Shown here piece after piece: positions 1 through 8,808 of a stretch of 64,000 bases of DNA. Numbering within the stretch: the stretch's first letter is position 1; the number at the start of each line of letters is the position of its first letter. The notes under the pieces were generated by a model, which saw nothing but the letters and a program-made list of their open reading frames with translations, was not told where the DNA came from and searched no databases. This DNA comes from Olsenella sp. Marseille-P4559 (GTDB lineage Bacteria > Actinomycetota > Coriobacteriia > Coriobacteriales > Atopobiaceae), in contig NZ_LR027574.1 of assembly GCF_900605015.1 (NCBI RefSeq), positions 759,610 through 823,609 on the forward strand, given 5' to 3'. The position numbers and the translations under genes were made by a program.

Positions 1-137
1 GAGAGGGCGCCCGCCGCATCAAAGCCGTGCGAGAGGCGCACAACGGCGATGGTGATGAGGTAGTTGCACCCCAGCCTGACAATGGACCCGGCGGAGTTCC
101 AAGCGATGTTCTTCTTAAGCGAGAGACCTTGTGGCAC
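1..137 (-). CDS. Polysaccharide flippase (Wzx/MATE-like), N-terminal part only
   Basis: The minus strand reads a GTG start at 137 behind a GGAGG site. The visible 45 residues begin VPQGLSLKKNIAWNSAGS and run into a hydrophobic segment (LGCNYLITIAVVRLS) before the window ends. The pattern of a short basic N-terminus, an N-S-x-G-S motif and a first membrane helix is what O-antigen/teichoic polysaccharide flippases show. It lies next to glycosyltransferases on the same strand, which fits export of the lipid-linked repeat unit across the membrane. The frame is also open upstream of the GTG, so the exact start is not certain. The remaining 400 or so residues lie outside the window. Confidence 0.65.
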   Translation of the reverse strand, partial: MPQGLSLKKNIAWNSAGSIVRLGCNYLITIAVVRLSHGFDAAGAL

Positions 138-192
138 GTACTCCTCCAATCGGGGATTCGATCCGCATGGCTTAGGGACGCGTGGGCACGCG

Positions 193-1209
193 CTATGACT
201 GGTGTCCGCGCGCTACCTCCTGACTCAGCCGGAAGGCAATGCCGAGAAGCCGGGCCGTTCCCCAGAACCCCAGGATGCGATAGGCAAGCGCAGCCCTGGC
301 CACAGATGGATCCTCATGGGCGGCAAGAAGCGAGGGTGCATGGGCACACATCTCGAGAGAGACCTTGTCGTCTCGCCGGCACTCGCCAATCGATGACGTC
401 TGGCCCATCCAGACGATGAAGGGGTAGGCAAGGTATGCCCTTATCGCTCGCGCCTCCACGCCCGCAAGTCCAAGCTCGTCGATGGTGGCAATGTGTTTGC
501 CCACAATGCGCGCGAGGTCGTCGGTCATCGCCCTTGTCACGGGTTTGGAAGTCTGGGCATAGCCGTGGCCCTTGCGGTAGCAGTAGTACGGGTCATCGAG
601 CCAGCCCACGCTCTGCGCATGCTCGAAGACACTCGCAGACCAGTCGGTGTCCTCGTTGCGCATGCCTTCGGGAAAAGCGATCCCGGCATCACGCACCAGC
701 GAGGTGCGCACGACCTTGTTCCACACGGCCCTCGATACGACGCCATGAGAGATGATCGAGAGCATGGCTTCGCCCTTGCCGAGACTCGCGACCTCGCCTG
801 CGAGATGGGTCTCACGCGGAGGCACGATGGTGCCGGTAGGGTCATCGTACATGCAGTTGTCATGCATGAGGACGTCTACGAGGCGGTCGCTGAGGCATGC
901 CGCCACGCGTGCGAGGCACCCATCATCGCGCAGGAAGTCGTCATTGTCGCAGAAGGTGAGGTAGTCGCCCGTGGCGCGTGCGACTCCCTCATTTCTCGCG
1001 GACGATGTGCCGCCATTCTTTTTGTGGATGGCAATGACACGAGGGTCGTGCGCGGCAAGCTCGTCGCAGAGGGCCCCGGAGTCATCTGTGGAACCGTCAT
1101 CGACGAGCAGAACCTCTATGTCGCGAAACGTCTGCCTCGTGATGCTTCCCACGCATTCGCGGAGATACTCGTGGGAGTTGTAGACGGGAATGACTATCGA
1201 AATCCTCAT
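193..1209 (-). CDS. Glycosyltransferase family 2
   Basis: A 338-residue GT-A fold glycosyltransferase of the EpsJ/WcaA type, expected to move a sugar from a nucleotide-sugar donor onto a lipid-linked surface glycan at the inner face of the membrane. Residues 1-110 carry the family signature: ISIVIPVYNSHEYL at the start, DDGSTDDS near residue 37 and a CDNDDF metal-binding DxD-type motif near residue 90. The C-terminal 200 residues are family-variable and give no acceptor information. It lies between the flippase start and a second GT2 on the same strand, so it is probably one step of the same repeat-unit assembly. Donor and acceptor cannot be told from sequence. Confidence 0.85.
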   Translation of the reverse strand: MRISIVIPVYNSHEYLRECVGSITRQTFRDIEVLLVDDGSTDDSGALCDELAAHDPRVIAIHKKNGGTSSARNEGVARATGDYLTFCDNDDFLRDDGCLARVAACLSDRLVDVLMHDNCMYDDPTGTIVPPRETHLAGEVASLGKGEAMLSIISHGVVSRAVWNKVVRTSLVRDAGIAFPEGMRNEDTDWSASVFEHAQSVGWLDDPYYCYRKGHGYAQTSKPVTRAMTDDLARIVGKHIATIDELGLAGVEARAIRAYLAYPFIVWMGQTSSIGECRRDDKVSLEMCAHAPSLLAAHEDPSVARAALAYRILGFWGTARLLGIAFRLSQEVARGHQS

Positions 1210-1233
1210 TGCCTCACACCGATTCTCTTGTGC

Positions 1234-2103
1234 CTAGCGGAAGACGGTCACGGTCGCAAGCTTTGCTGGCAGGTAGCACAGCACGGCCAAGGGCACGTTG
1301 GGTGCCTCCAGAACGCCTCCCCTGTGACGGGCGAGCATGCATCCGACAAGATAAAGCGTGGTCTCGCGGCAGGCGTCATAGGGGTTCGTAGCCCGTCTCG
1401 CACTGTCGCGCTTGTGGCGCATGTAACCGATGGGGTTTTTCTTGGTGTTTGCGACAAAGTTCTTTGTATAGCCATCAGGGAGGTAATGGCAGATGGTAAG
1501 CACGTGGTCGTATGTGAGCATGTCGTAGTCATCGTCTATGGCGAAGAAGGCCATGGACTCGGCAACGAACTTCTCCCCAGGGGCCACCTCGTACGGATGC
1601 TGACGCACGACCTCCGTGCGATGAATGAGTGACGTGTCTCCCTTGAAGCGATACTTATGGAGAAGGTCCCACATCTTGGTGCGGTCCACACCAGCCGGCA
1701 TATGCGTTCCGAGCGGGGTGTTCCCGTCTGTCCCACGCAAGGCCACAACGCCTGCAAGGGTTGAGTCTTTTCTCGCCTTGTCCCACACGCGGACGATCTG
1801 CTCGATGGCAGTGGGAACAAGGTGGTCGTCTGAGTCCACCACGAAGAACAGCTCGTCTTGGCAACGTTGCATGCCAACGTTGGTGGCACGCTGCTTGCCG
1901 CCATTCTCCTGGTAGACATAGGTGATTGGCACCCTGCCCTCCGATTGCCACTCGCGCACCAACTGTGCCGTATCATCCGTCGAGCCGTCGTCCACCACAA
2001 GCCAGGAGAAGTCGCGGCAGGTCTGGGCCACAAGGCTCTCGTAGAGCTTGGGCAGTATGTAGGCACGGTTGTAGGTCGGCGTGAAGACGCAGACAGTTGC
2101 CAT
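1234..2103 (-). CDS. Glycosyltransferase family 2
   Basis: A 289-residue family 2 glycosyltransferase. The chosen ATG (MATVCVFTPTYNRAYIL) has a GGAG site 7 bases upstream; the open frame extends further but that part has no coding character. VDDGSTDDT near residue 35 and VDSDDH near residue 92 are the GT-A nucleotide- and metal-binding motifs. It ends 24 bases before the next GT2 and is read in the same direction, so the two are probably cotranscribed with the flippase. The 5' leader holds a perfect 14-nt palindrome (GGCCCTGCAGGGCC, 2131-2144). The sugar transferred is unknown. Confidence 0.87.
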   Translation of the reverse strand: MATVCVFTPTYNRAYILPKLYESLVAQTCRDFSWLVVDDGSTDDTAQLVREWQSEGRVPITYVYQENGGKQRATNVGMQRCQDELFFVVDSDDHLVPTAIEQIVRVWDKARKDSTLAGVVALRGTDGNTPLGTHMPAGVDRTKMWDLLHKYRFKGDTSLIHRTEVVRQHPYEVAPGEKFVAESMAFFAIDDDYDMLTYDHVLTICHYLPDGYTKNFVANTKKNPIGYMRHKRDSARRATNPYDACRETTLYLVGCMLARHRGGVLEAPNVPLAVLCYLPAKLATVTVFR

Positions 2104-2277
2104 GGGGTGGCTCCGGTTGTGGTCATGCGGGGCCCTGCAGGGCCAGCGCCGCGTGCGGACGTTATTCCATCCCAGTAATTCTCGCACGCCAGGTGAAGCA
2201 GACCGCCGTGGTGCCGGTCCCAAGGGAAAAGACCCCAAAAAGAACGGACTGACGCACCAGGGGTCATAAAGAGTCGG

Positions 2278-2283
2278 TACAAT
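2278..2283 (+). promoter_or_regulatory. Candidate -10 element for the licD-like gene
   Basis: TACAAT lies 69 bases upstream of the licD-like start in the divergent spacer 2104-2351. No convincing -35 hexamer lies 16-18 bases upstream, so the call rests on the -10 alone. Confidence 0.3.
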
Positions 2284-2351
2284 CTCTCGAGTGCACGAAT
2301 TACAGGTTCATGTCAGAAATCTTATGTGGAACTTACATATGGAGGCAACGG

Positions 2352-3146
2352 ATGGGCAAGACGATTGGCTTGCAGGATATGAAGTCGATAGAGCTGGACA
2401 TCACACGCGAGATTTACGCCGTGTGCCATGCCGAGGGGCTGAAGTGCCTCCTGTATGCAGGCACGCTCCTAGGTGCAGTGCGTCACCACGGATTTATCCC
2501 CTGGGACGACGATGTGGACCTGCTCATGCCGCGAGAAGACTACGAGCGCTTCCCGGAGGTCTTTGCAAGGCGCACCACAAAGCCGTACCTGCGTGTGACC
2601 TGGTATCGCGACCGCTCATCCATCTATCCCTTCATCAAGGTGGTGGACACCCGGACTGAGGTCATTGAGCACTATCTGGACGAGAGCCACTGCCGTACGG
2701 GCGTGTGGGTCGACCTCTTCCCCCTCGACAGCCTCGGTCCATCCGACGAACCCTTCGAGAGGTGCCTCAAGCTGCGGCGCAAGTACGACTATCTCGTGGC
2801 GAACGTGAACGAGGGGGCCTCTGCCGCAAGCCGTTTGGGCAAGCGCGTCCTGAAGGCAGTCATGCCCAAGGAGGATATCTACGCCATCGCCAGGCAGATG
2901 GATGACATTGCACGCGAGGCCCACCAAGAGGGGTCGTCTGATCTGGGGCAGGTCGTCTGGAGCTTTGGGCCCAGCGAACGTATGCCTCAATCCATGCTCG
3001 AGACTTCAACCTACGACTTTGAGGACGAGAGGTTCGAGGGGCCGGCCAGCTACGACTACTGCCTCTCGCGCTGGTACGGCGACTACATGACCCCACCTCC
3101 CGAGGGGGAGCGCAAGCCCCACTACGTGGATGCCCGGTGGCTCTAG
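2352..3146 (+). CDS. LicD family phosphocholine-type transferase
   Basis: A 264-residue LicD family protein. LicD enzymes transfer phosphocholine, or a similar phospho-substituent, from a CDP-activated donor to a sugar of a surface glycan on the inner face of the membrane. The hallmark block is intact: LYAGTLLGAVRHHGFIPWDD at residues 35-54 followed by DVDLLMPREDYERF, which supplies the nucleotidyltransferase-fold carboxylates. The ATG at 2352 is chosen over one 42 bases upstream because GGAGG precedes it by 6 bases. It is the only plus-strand gene of the locus, converges on and overlaps the GT4 gene by 4 bases, and is set among LicC- and LicA-like genes that could supply its donor. Confidence 0.86.
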   Translation: MGKTIGLQDMKSIELDITREIYAVCHAEGLKCLLYAGTLLGAVRHHGFIPWDDDVDLLMPREDYERFPEVFARRTTKPYLRVTWYRDRSSIYPFIKVVDTRTEVIEHYLDESHCRTGVWVDLFPLDSLGPSDEPFERCLKLRRKYDYLVANVNEGASAASRLGKRVLKAVMPKEDIYAIARQMDDIAREAHQEGSSDLGQVVWSFGPSERMPQSMLETSTYDFEDERFEGPASYDYCLSRWYGDYMTPPPEGERKPHYVDARWL

Positions 3147-4288
3147 CGCTCCGCCTGCTCGAAGGCGGCCTCTAGGGCCTTGACCGTTGCCGGCCATGAG
3201 AGGTCGTGCTCGACGTGCGCGCGAAGGGCACGGGAGCTCTCCTGCGTCCATGTGTCGCGGATGGCGCGAATGCCCTCTGCCATGGTCGCGGGTTCGCGAT
3301 CGCGCGTGATGACACCGAACGTATGGCCCGTATGGCACAAGGTCTCACGTGCACCACCAACATCCGGCACCACACAGGGCACACCCCAGGCGCCTGCCTC
3401 GAGAAGTGAGGTGCAGAACCCCTCGGAGCGCGTGGGGAGGCAGAAGACGTCCGACTGCGCGAGAAGGGCCGAGAGGTCTGCGTGTCCCAGGCTTCCCACA
3501 AGACGAGCGCCAGACGGAAGGTCGCGCTCGAGCTGGCCTCGAAGCGTCCCCTCGCCTGCCAGGACCGCAACGTAGCCATCGCCCAGCTGGCACACGGCCT
3601 CCATGAGTCGTTCGGGACCCTTCTCGGGCGCAAGCCTGCCCACGAAGGCAACGAGCGTCCCTCCCTCGGGGATTGCGAGCTCCGCCCGGAAATCCCTTCC
3701 CGAAGACTTGCCACGGAACGCCGCCGCATCGATAGCGTTGGGAATGACCAGCGACGTCTCAACGCCAAAGGTCGAGAGCCATGAAGCGCTCTTCTCGCTG
3801 ATGCCGGCAAACGTAGCCCCCAGACTCACGTCACGGGCGGTCATATGGCGTTCCCAAGCATGGACGGCAGCATCAAGTACCACGCCACGGCCAAAGGTGA
3901 GCCATGCGGAACCGTGGTCGAGGAGGACCGCAGGCACGTTGAGGTCGCGCGCGAAGCGAAGGCCTGTGACGGACGTGCCATAGAAACGCGTGTTCACAAG
4001 GATGCGGTCCACGCCCAAGCTGGAAATGGCAGAGAGGAGCGCACGCTCACGAGACCCGTAGCGCAAGAGCGGAAGCCTTCCTCCCATGAGTTGGATGCTG
4101 GGGAGCCGTACCACACGCACGCCATCCGCCTGGGTCTCGACCTCGGGCGCATCATCGCGTGCGGACGTTGCCACGCAGACCCCATTCCCACCCAAGACGA
4201 GCTGGTGGGCGAGGTTTGCGGTAAACGTCTCCACACCTCCCACGTGTGGGAGGTATTGGGCCGAGAAGATGGCGTAGGTATGCGACAT
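3143..4288 (-). CDS. Glycosyltransferase family 4 (GT-B fold)
   Basis: A 381-residue GT-B fold glycosyltransferase. The N-terminal half begins with the acceptor-site pattern AQYLPHVGGVETF; the C-terminal half has VAFVGRLAPEKGPERL and FCLPTRSEGFCTSLLEAGAWG, the donor-binding EX7E region of retaining GT4 enzymes. Length is normal for the family. It ends the minus-strand run that starts at the ABC transporter: 9 bases separate it from the cytidylyltransferase gene, so it is probably the last gene of that operon. The role is addition of a sugar to the glycan that LicD decorates; donor identity is not visible. Confidence 0.87.
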   Translation of the reverse strand: MSHTYAIFSAQYLPHVGGVETFTANLAHQLVLGGNGVCVATSARDDAPEVETQADGVRVVRLPSIQLMGGRLPLLRYGSRERALLSAISSLGVDRILVNTRFYGTSVTGLRFARDLNVPAVLLDHGSAWLTFGRGVVLDAAVHAWERHMTARDVSLGATFAGISEKSASWLSTFGVETSLVIPNAIDAAAFRGKSSGRDFRAELAIPEGGTLVAFVGRLAPEKGPERLMEAVCQLGDGYVAVLAGEGTLRGQLERDLPSGARLVGSLGHADLSALLAQSDVFCLPTRSEGFCTSLLEAGAWGVPCVVPDVGGARETLCHTGHTFGVITRDREPATMAEGIRAIRDTWTQESSRALRAHVEHDLSWPATVKALEAAFEQAER

Positions 4289-4297
4289 GCACCCAGC

Positions 4298-5185
4298 CTA
4301 GCAGTCGTAGGCTGGGTCTATCGCCTCAAGCTCGCGAAATGAGTCAATCTCGGTGACATCCGAGAGGGAGCACTCGCGAGCGTAGACCTTGTACCTGTCT
4401 GCAAAGTAGGCAAGCGGCGCCTCGTCCCAGAAGCGCTCCTTGCCACCGGGCATCTCAAACGTCGCAGGGATGTCCTCGGCAAGCTTTGCCCCGTCCTCGG
4501 GCGTCCAGTACGAGACGCCGACCATCTGCCAGACGCCGCCCTCACCGCCAATGCCCATGTGCCTGATGACCCCGTTTTTGACGTTGAAGCACCAGTCGTC
4601 CGAGCGCTCCATGGGAATGCCCAGGTAGTTCGAGCGATCCTGGTAGCGAGTGATGAGGTTAGGGTTTCTCAGGAGAAGGTCGGACTCGAACACGTACGCA
4701 CTCTGGAGCAGGTCCTTTGCCGCAACCATGCTCGAGATGTTGTTCGTCTCGTTGTAGAGGGGGTTGTCGATGAACTTGATGGTGGGGTACTTGTAGAGGA
4801 GCTGGTCGAACTGCTCGCCCAGATAGCCTCGGACAACGTAGACCTCGGTGATGCCAGCGGCATAAACGGCATCGAGAATCGTATCGATGATGCGCCTTCC
4901 ACCCACGCGTACCAGTGGCTTAGGCGTGTTGAGCGTAATGGGGACCATGCGGGAGCCAAACCCCGCAGCAATGAGCACTGCCCTCCTTACCCGAAAGAGC
5001 TCCAAGGCCTCAAGGCCCTCGTCGGTTACATGCCTATCCGCTACCAAACCAAGGTTCGCGAGGGCAGAGACTGCCTCGTTCACGCTTCCCACCGATATCC
5101 CGGTCTGCGCCGCAATCGCACGCTGGGTAAGCGGTGCCGGAGCGGTCGCAATGGTGGAGAGGACGAGGAACTCCCTGTGCGTCAT
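4298..5185 (-). CDS. Winged-helix domain fused to LicC/PntC-like cytidylyltransferase
   Basis: A 295-residue two-domain protein. Residues 1-65 form a winged-helix DNA-binding-like domain (TQRAIAAQTGISVGSVNEAV is the helix-turn-helix). Residues 68-295 are a nucleotidyltransferase of the LicC/PntC group, which activates phosphocholine or 2-aminoethylphosphonate with CTP: AAGFGSRM (73-80), TPKPL (87-91), NETNN (145-149) and the metal-binding ESDLL (167-171). RBS GGAGG lies 10 bases before the ATG. It follows the permease gene by 31 bases, so an uptake system and an activation enzyme are coupled. LicC and PntC cannot be separated by eye; no phosphoenolpyruvate mutase gene lies in the window, which leans toward a scavenged choline-type substrate. 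Confidence 0.82.
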   Translation of the reverse strand: MTHREFLVLSTIATAPAPLTQRAIAAQTGISVGSVNEAVSALANLGLVADRHVTDEGLEALELFRVRRAVLIAAGFGSRMVPITLNTPKPLVRVGGRRIIDTILDAVYAAGITEVYVVRGYLGEQFDQLLYKYPTIKFIDNPLYNETNNISSMVAAKDLLQSAYVFESDLLLRNPNLITRYQDRSNYLGIPMERSDDWCFNVKNGVIRHMGIGGEGGVWQMVGVSYWTPEDGAKLAEDIPATFEMPGGKERFWDEAPLAYFADRYKVYARECSLSDVTEIDSFRELEAIDPAYDC

Positions 5186-5216
5186 GGTTAAACTACCTCC
5201 GTATGTGAGGAGAGCG

Positions 5217-6815
5217 TTAGGCGGTCGTTAGCTTAGCATGCCGATGACGCCTTAGGGAGGTCACTACGAGCTTCTCAATGACATTCGTGACGAGAATGAG
5301 GACCGAGACGAACGCAGAGCATTCCACGAGGCGCTGTGCGTCGAGGTCGGTCACCAGAAGGGCGAGCGGCATATCAAGCGTTGTCGCAAGAAACGAGACG
5401 GCCGAGATGGTTACCATGCAGTTGACAAAGAAGAACGAGAACATCTCGGCAATGGTATCCGCTGTCGCTGGGACAAGGACGTCCAGGACGATGCGCATGC
5501 GCCCCACGCCCATGGTCTGGCCAACCGCTTCTAAGTTCTTGTTTACCTTGGAGAGAGAGTGATAGGCCATGAGGTAGGGCGAGGCAATGAAGTGCACCAG
5601 GTTCACCAGAATGAGAATGGCGAAAGTCCCGTAGATAAAAGAGCCACTAAACGCCAGGGCAAAGGAGAGGCCCAGAACAATGCCGGGAACCGCGAGCGTG
5701 GTTACCGACGCCAGATGCAAGAGGCACGCAGACATGCCCCCAACGCGCGCCGTGATATAGGCCACGAGGTAGGCAAGAACCGTCCCCAAGATGGACACCA
5801 TAAGGGCAATATAGAGGGAGTTCACCCAGTACGAGCCTGCGCCCATGGTAAACGCGCGCCCCACGTTGGCAAGGGTGGGAGCAAGGTCAAGCGGATACTT
5901 CGTCACGAACGCGACCATGCAGAAGGTCGCGATGGGAGCAAGCAGGACAAGCGTCACGAAGGCAGCGGCAGCATAGCCAAGGGCATCTCTTGCCACGCTT
6001 GGCTTGATGTCAAACCCGCGTGAGACATAGCGTGCGCTGGCGCGATCCCTTGCGAGCACATCGACGAGAAAGTCGATGACGGCAGGGATGAGCAGCACGA
6101 AGCCTATGGCCGCACCGGTGTCAAAGTCGAGAAGCCCCACAGCGTTCTGGTACATGAGCACAGGCAACGTCATGACCTTCCCGCCCACCATAAGGGGCAC
6201 ACCATAGTCTGTGATTACGAGGGCGAAGGTCGCAAACACGGCAGAGACGAGCGGCTTTCTCAAGAACGGCATCGTAATATGGGCAAACTGGCTGCCCCTG
6301 GGGATGCCTAGGACATCTGCGGCTTGGTAGGGCGTGGCATCCTCGTAGCGCATCACGTCATAGAGCATGAGGAAGGCAGGCGGGAACGAGTAGAGAAACG
6401 AGCCCATCACGATGCCTGGATATCCGTAGATGGACCACGAGCCCTGCAGGAGGTTCGTGAGTATGCCGTTCGACCCCAAGAGATACACGAGGCTCATGCC
6501 ATGGGCCAGCGACGGAACGAGCATGGGCACCGTGAGAAGTACCGCAAAGACGCCCTTCCCACGGATGGCCGTCCTGCAGAGCACCCACGACATGAGCAGC
6601 GCGACCAGCACCGAGATAACCGTGGTGACGCCTGCGACCACAAGAGAGTTCATGCAGGCGGTCGCAAAGGCCGGGGTCGCGAAGACCTCCCGAACCTCCG
6701 GGTCGGCGAGACGCGAGAACATCCTCACCAGCGGCAGCACCACCGCAAGGAGGAAGAAGAGCAGAAGCGCGACCTCGAGAGTTCGCATGCCACGCGAGCG
6801 CGTCTGGCAAGCCAC
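5217..6815 (-). CDS. ABC transporter permease, fused two-domain (FbpB/PhnV-like)
   Basis: A 532-residue integral membrane protein made of two tandem binding-protein-dependent permease domains, each with about six helices, as in iron(III), thiamine and aminoethylphosphonate importers that use one fused permease. The first domain spans about 10-260 (contains GSFLYSFPPAFLMLYD near the EAA loop), the second about 285-525. The start is GTG at 6815 with GGAGG 6 bases upstream. It sits between the ATPase gene (9-base gap) and the cytidylyltransferase gene. Together with those neighbours it forms a complete importer. Substrate is not determinable from sequence; the locus context suggests a precursor of the phospho-substituent. 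Confidence 0.85.
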   Translation of the reverse strand: MACQTRSRGMRTLEVALLLFFLLAVVLPLVRMFSRLADPEVREVFATPAFATACMNSLVVAGVTTVISVLVALLMSWVLCRTAIRGKGVFAVLLTVPMLVPSLAHGMSLVYLLGSNGILTNLLQGSWSIYGYPGIVMGSFLYSFPPAFLMLYDVMRYEDATPYQAADVLGIPRGSQFAHITMPFLRKPLVSAVFATFALVITDYGVPLMVGGKVMTLPVLMYQNAVGLLDFDTGAAIGFVLLIPAVIDFLVDVLARDRASARYVSRGFDIKPSVARDALGYAAAAFVTLVLLAPIATFCMVAFVTKYPLDLAPTLANVGRAFTMGAGSYWVNSLYIALMVSILGTVLAYLVAYITARVGGMSACLLHLASVTTLAVPGIVLGLSFALAFSGSFIYGTFAILILVNLVHFIASPYLMAYHSLSKVNKNLEAVGQTMGVGRMRIVLDVLVPATADTIAEMFSFFFVNCMVTISAVSFLATTLDMPLALLVTDLDAQRLVECSAFVSVLILVTNVIEKLVVTSLRRHRHAKLTTA

Positions 6816-6824
6816 GGCGACCTC

Positions 6825-7622
6825 CTACTCCAGCGGCGAGGCGAACCTCGCGAGCGAGTCGTACTTTGCCTTGAGGTTTGCCACCACGAAGTCGCGGACG
6901 TACTGGTCGGCAGGGTCCTCAATGATGCTCAGAGGCTCATCAAGCTGGTGGATTGACCCCTCCCCCATCACCATGACGCGGTCGGCAAGCGCAAATGCCT
7001 CCTCCTGGTCATGCGTGATGAAGACCATCGTGGTGCCATAGTCGCGCTGGATGACCTTGAGCTGCGCGCGCAGCGCCAGACGCGCATCGGCATCGAGGCC
7101 GCTCGTGGGCTCGTCGAGGAGGATGACCTCGGGGTTTAAGGCAAGCGTGCGCGCGATGGACACGCGCTGCATCTGTCCGCCGGAAAGGCCTGCCACTGAC
7201 TTGCCGGCGTATTCCGCCATGCCCAGGCTTCCCAGCGCATCGAGCGCAATCTTGGTGCTTTGTGCCCGCCGCACGGGGTCGAAGCGAAGGGCGTACTCGA
7301 CGTTGCCCAAAGCGGTCATGTTCTCGAAGAGCGCATAGTCCTGAAAGACGATTCCCATGTGACGCTTGCTTGGCGCAGCATTCGTGATGTCTTCACCGTC
7401 AAGAAGCACGCGACCAGCATCGGGATGCTCGAGACCAATGAGAATGCGCAGGATGGTTGACTTGCCGCAGCCCGAGGGGCCAAGGATCGAGAGGAACTCG
7501 CCCGCACGCACGTCAAAGCTCACCCCGTGGAGCACCTCTCGGCCGCCGAACGACTTTGCGATGCCCTGTGCGGAGAGCTTTGGCGAAGTGTGCCCTCCCT
7601 GGCTTGTGGTCTGGTATGCCAT
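6825..7622 (-). CDS. ABC transporter ATP-binding protein
   Basis: A 265-residue ABC ATPase energising the adjacent fused permease. Walker A is GPSGCGKST, the Q-loop region is VFQDYALFENM, the signature is LSGGQMQRVSIART, Walker B is EVILLDEPTSGLD and the H-loop VFITHDQEEA. The C-terminal extension is short, without a clear TOBE domain. Two starts are possible: ATG at 7622 (5 bases after the upstream stop, GGAG 12 bases away) or ATG at 7640, overlapping the upstream gene by 13 bases with GAGAG directly adjacent; neither site is ideal. Gene order binding protein-ATPase-permease is typical of the iron/polyamine/phosphonate importer class. Confidence 0.88.
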   Translation of the reverse strand: MAYQTTSQGGHTSPKLSAQGIAKSFGGREVLHGVSFDVRAGEFLSILGPSGCGKSTILRILIGLEHPDAGRVLLDGEDITNAAPSKRHMGIVFQDYALFENMTALGNVEYALRFDPVRRAQSTKIALDALGSLGMAEYAGKSVAGLSGGQMQRVSIARTLALNPEVILLDEPTSGLDADARLALRAQLKVIQRDYGTTMVFITHDQEEAFALADRVMVMGEGSIHQLDEPLSIIEDPADQYVRDFVVANLKAKYDSLARFASPLE

Positions 7623-7627
7623 GGCTA

Positions 7628-8659
7628 TCAGTGGCTCCATCTCTCGAGCAGACGCATCTTATCGTCGACGTCGGTGATACCGGTCATATCGGCATAGGTG
7701 ATGTCTTTGGGATAGTTGGGAATCTCTGGTGTCACGCCCACCAGGACCTGGTCGGGAACGTAGGTCTCGTTGTCAAGGCGCACGCCCTCGGTGCAGAGCC
7801 ATCCGAAGACGTCATGGACTGCCTGACGGCTACCCCTGCCCTGGACGATTCCCGAACCGTACACGTCCCAGGGAGAGCCCTCCGCAAAGAAGTGGACCGA
7901 GAGGGGCGCACCCTCGTTTATCTCAGAGACCGCATGGTAGGTCATGCCTAGGCCCACGCCCGCCTCCCCCTGCACCAGGGCATTCACGGGACCGGACCCC
8001 GAGGACGTGAACTGGTAGACGTTCTCGGCAAGCGCATCGAAGTAGTCGAAGGCCGCGTCCTCTCCCCAGGCATTCACGAGGCTCTTCAAGAAGTTGTAGC
8101 CCGTGCCCGAGGTCCTGGGATTGGGCATCGAGACAACGCCTGCATACGCGGGGTCGAGAAGGTCCTGGTAAGAGGTGGGAGCAGGAATCCCGCGCTCTGC
8201 AAGGACATCGTCATTCGCTGCGATGCAGGCGCTCTCGCGCGAGAAGGGGAAGTAGCGGTCCTCCGGGTCACGAAGGTCCTCGCAGAAGATCGACTCGTCG
8301 AAGTCTGACAGGACCTCGAGGCTATCGGACACCTGGTTAATGTAGCCGCCCTCAAGGTCCATCACGATGTCCGCCTCTGAGGAGGAGCCCTCCATGCGAA
8401 GGCGTGCAGCACAGTTGCCCGTCGTAATGTAGTGCATGCGGATATCGTAGTTGGGAAATGCCTTTCGAAGGGCAGCCATCTGGGTCTCGTTGCGGATTCC
8501 CTCGCCACAGGAGTAGATGACCACCGAGTTGTCAGTCGTTCCTCCCGCCCCCGCGACGGCACCAAGCCCCAGACAGGCAGCAGCGCCACCAGCCAGAGCA
8601 AAGAAGCCTCTCCGAGAGACGCCTGGCAAGGCGTTGTCGTCGTGCAAGAGTCGCGCCAT
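7628..8659 (-). CDS. ABC transporter substrate-binding protein with twin-arginine signal
   Basis: A 343-residue extracellular solute-binding protein of family 1. The N-terminus has a Tat-type signal: SRRGFF at residues 15-20 followed by a hydrophobic stretch with a cysteine (AAACLG) that may be a lipobox. The mature part starts near DNSVVIYSCGEG and shows the fold expected of iron(III)/aminoethylphosphonate/polyamine-type binders. Tat export suggests folding, or cofactor loading, before secretion; TatA is encoded at 53054-53308. It is the first gene of the importer operon, preceded by an AT-rich promoter region with a palindrome. Substrate is unknown. Confidence 0.84.
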   Translation of the reverse strand: MARLLHDDNALPGVSRRGFFALAGGAAACLGLGAVAGAGGTTDNSVVIYSCGEGIRNETQMAALRKAFPNYDIRMHYITTGNCAARLRMEGSSSEADIVMDLEGGYINQVSDSLEVLSDFDESIFCEDLRDPEDRYFPFSRESACIAANDDVLAERGIPAPTSYQDLLDPAYAGVVSMPNPRTSGTGYNFLKSLVNAWGEDAAFDYFDALAENVYQFTSSGSGPVNALVQGEAGVGLGMTYHAVSEINEGAPLSVHFFAEGSPWDVYGSGIVQGRGSRQAVHDVFGWLCTEGVRLDNETYVPDQVLVGVTPEIPNYPKDITYADMTGITDVDDKMRLLERWSH

Positions 8660-8711
8660 GCTGTCACCACCATGCGATTGTCATGAACACACCAACTGCG
8701 AGTAGGTAAAC

Positions 8712-8727
8712 TATTATGTTCATAATA
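8712..8727. promoter_or_regulatory. Palindromic operator candidate upstream of the importer operon
   Basis: Inverted repeat with arms TATTATG and CATAATA around a 2-base centre, in the only AT-rich stretch of the spacer 8660-8808, about 50 bases upstream of the binding-protein start. Position and symmetry fit a regulator site or an overlapping -10 region. Confidence 0.4.
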
Positions 8728-8808
8728 CACGCATGGATAGTAACTATGAACGTCATATGCAAAAACTGGACAGGCAGTGAGCGTTGAGCCACCCGGGAGC
8801 GCAGCCAC

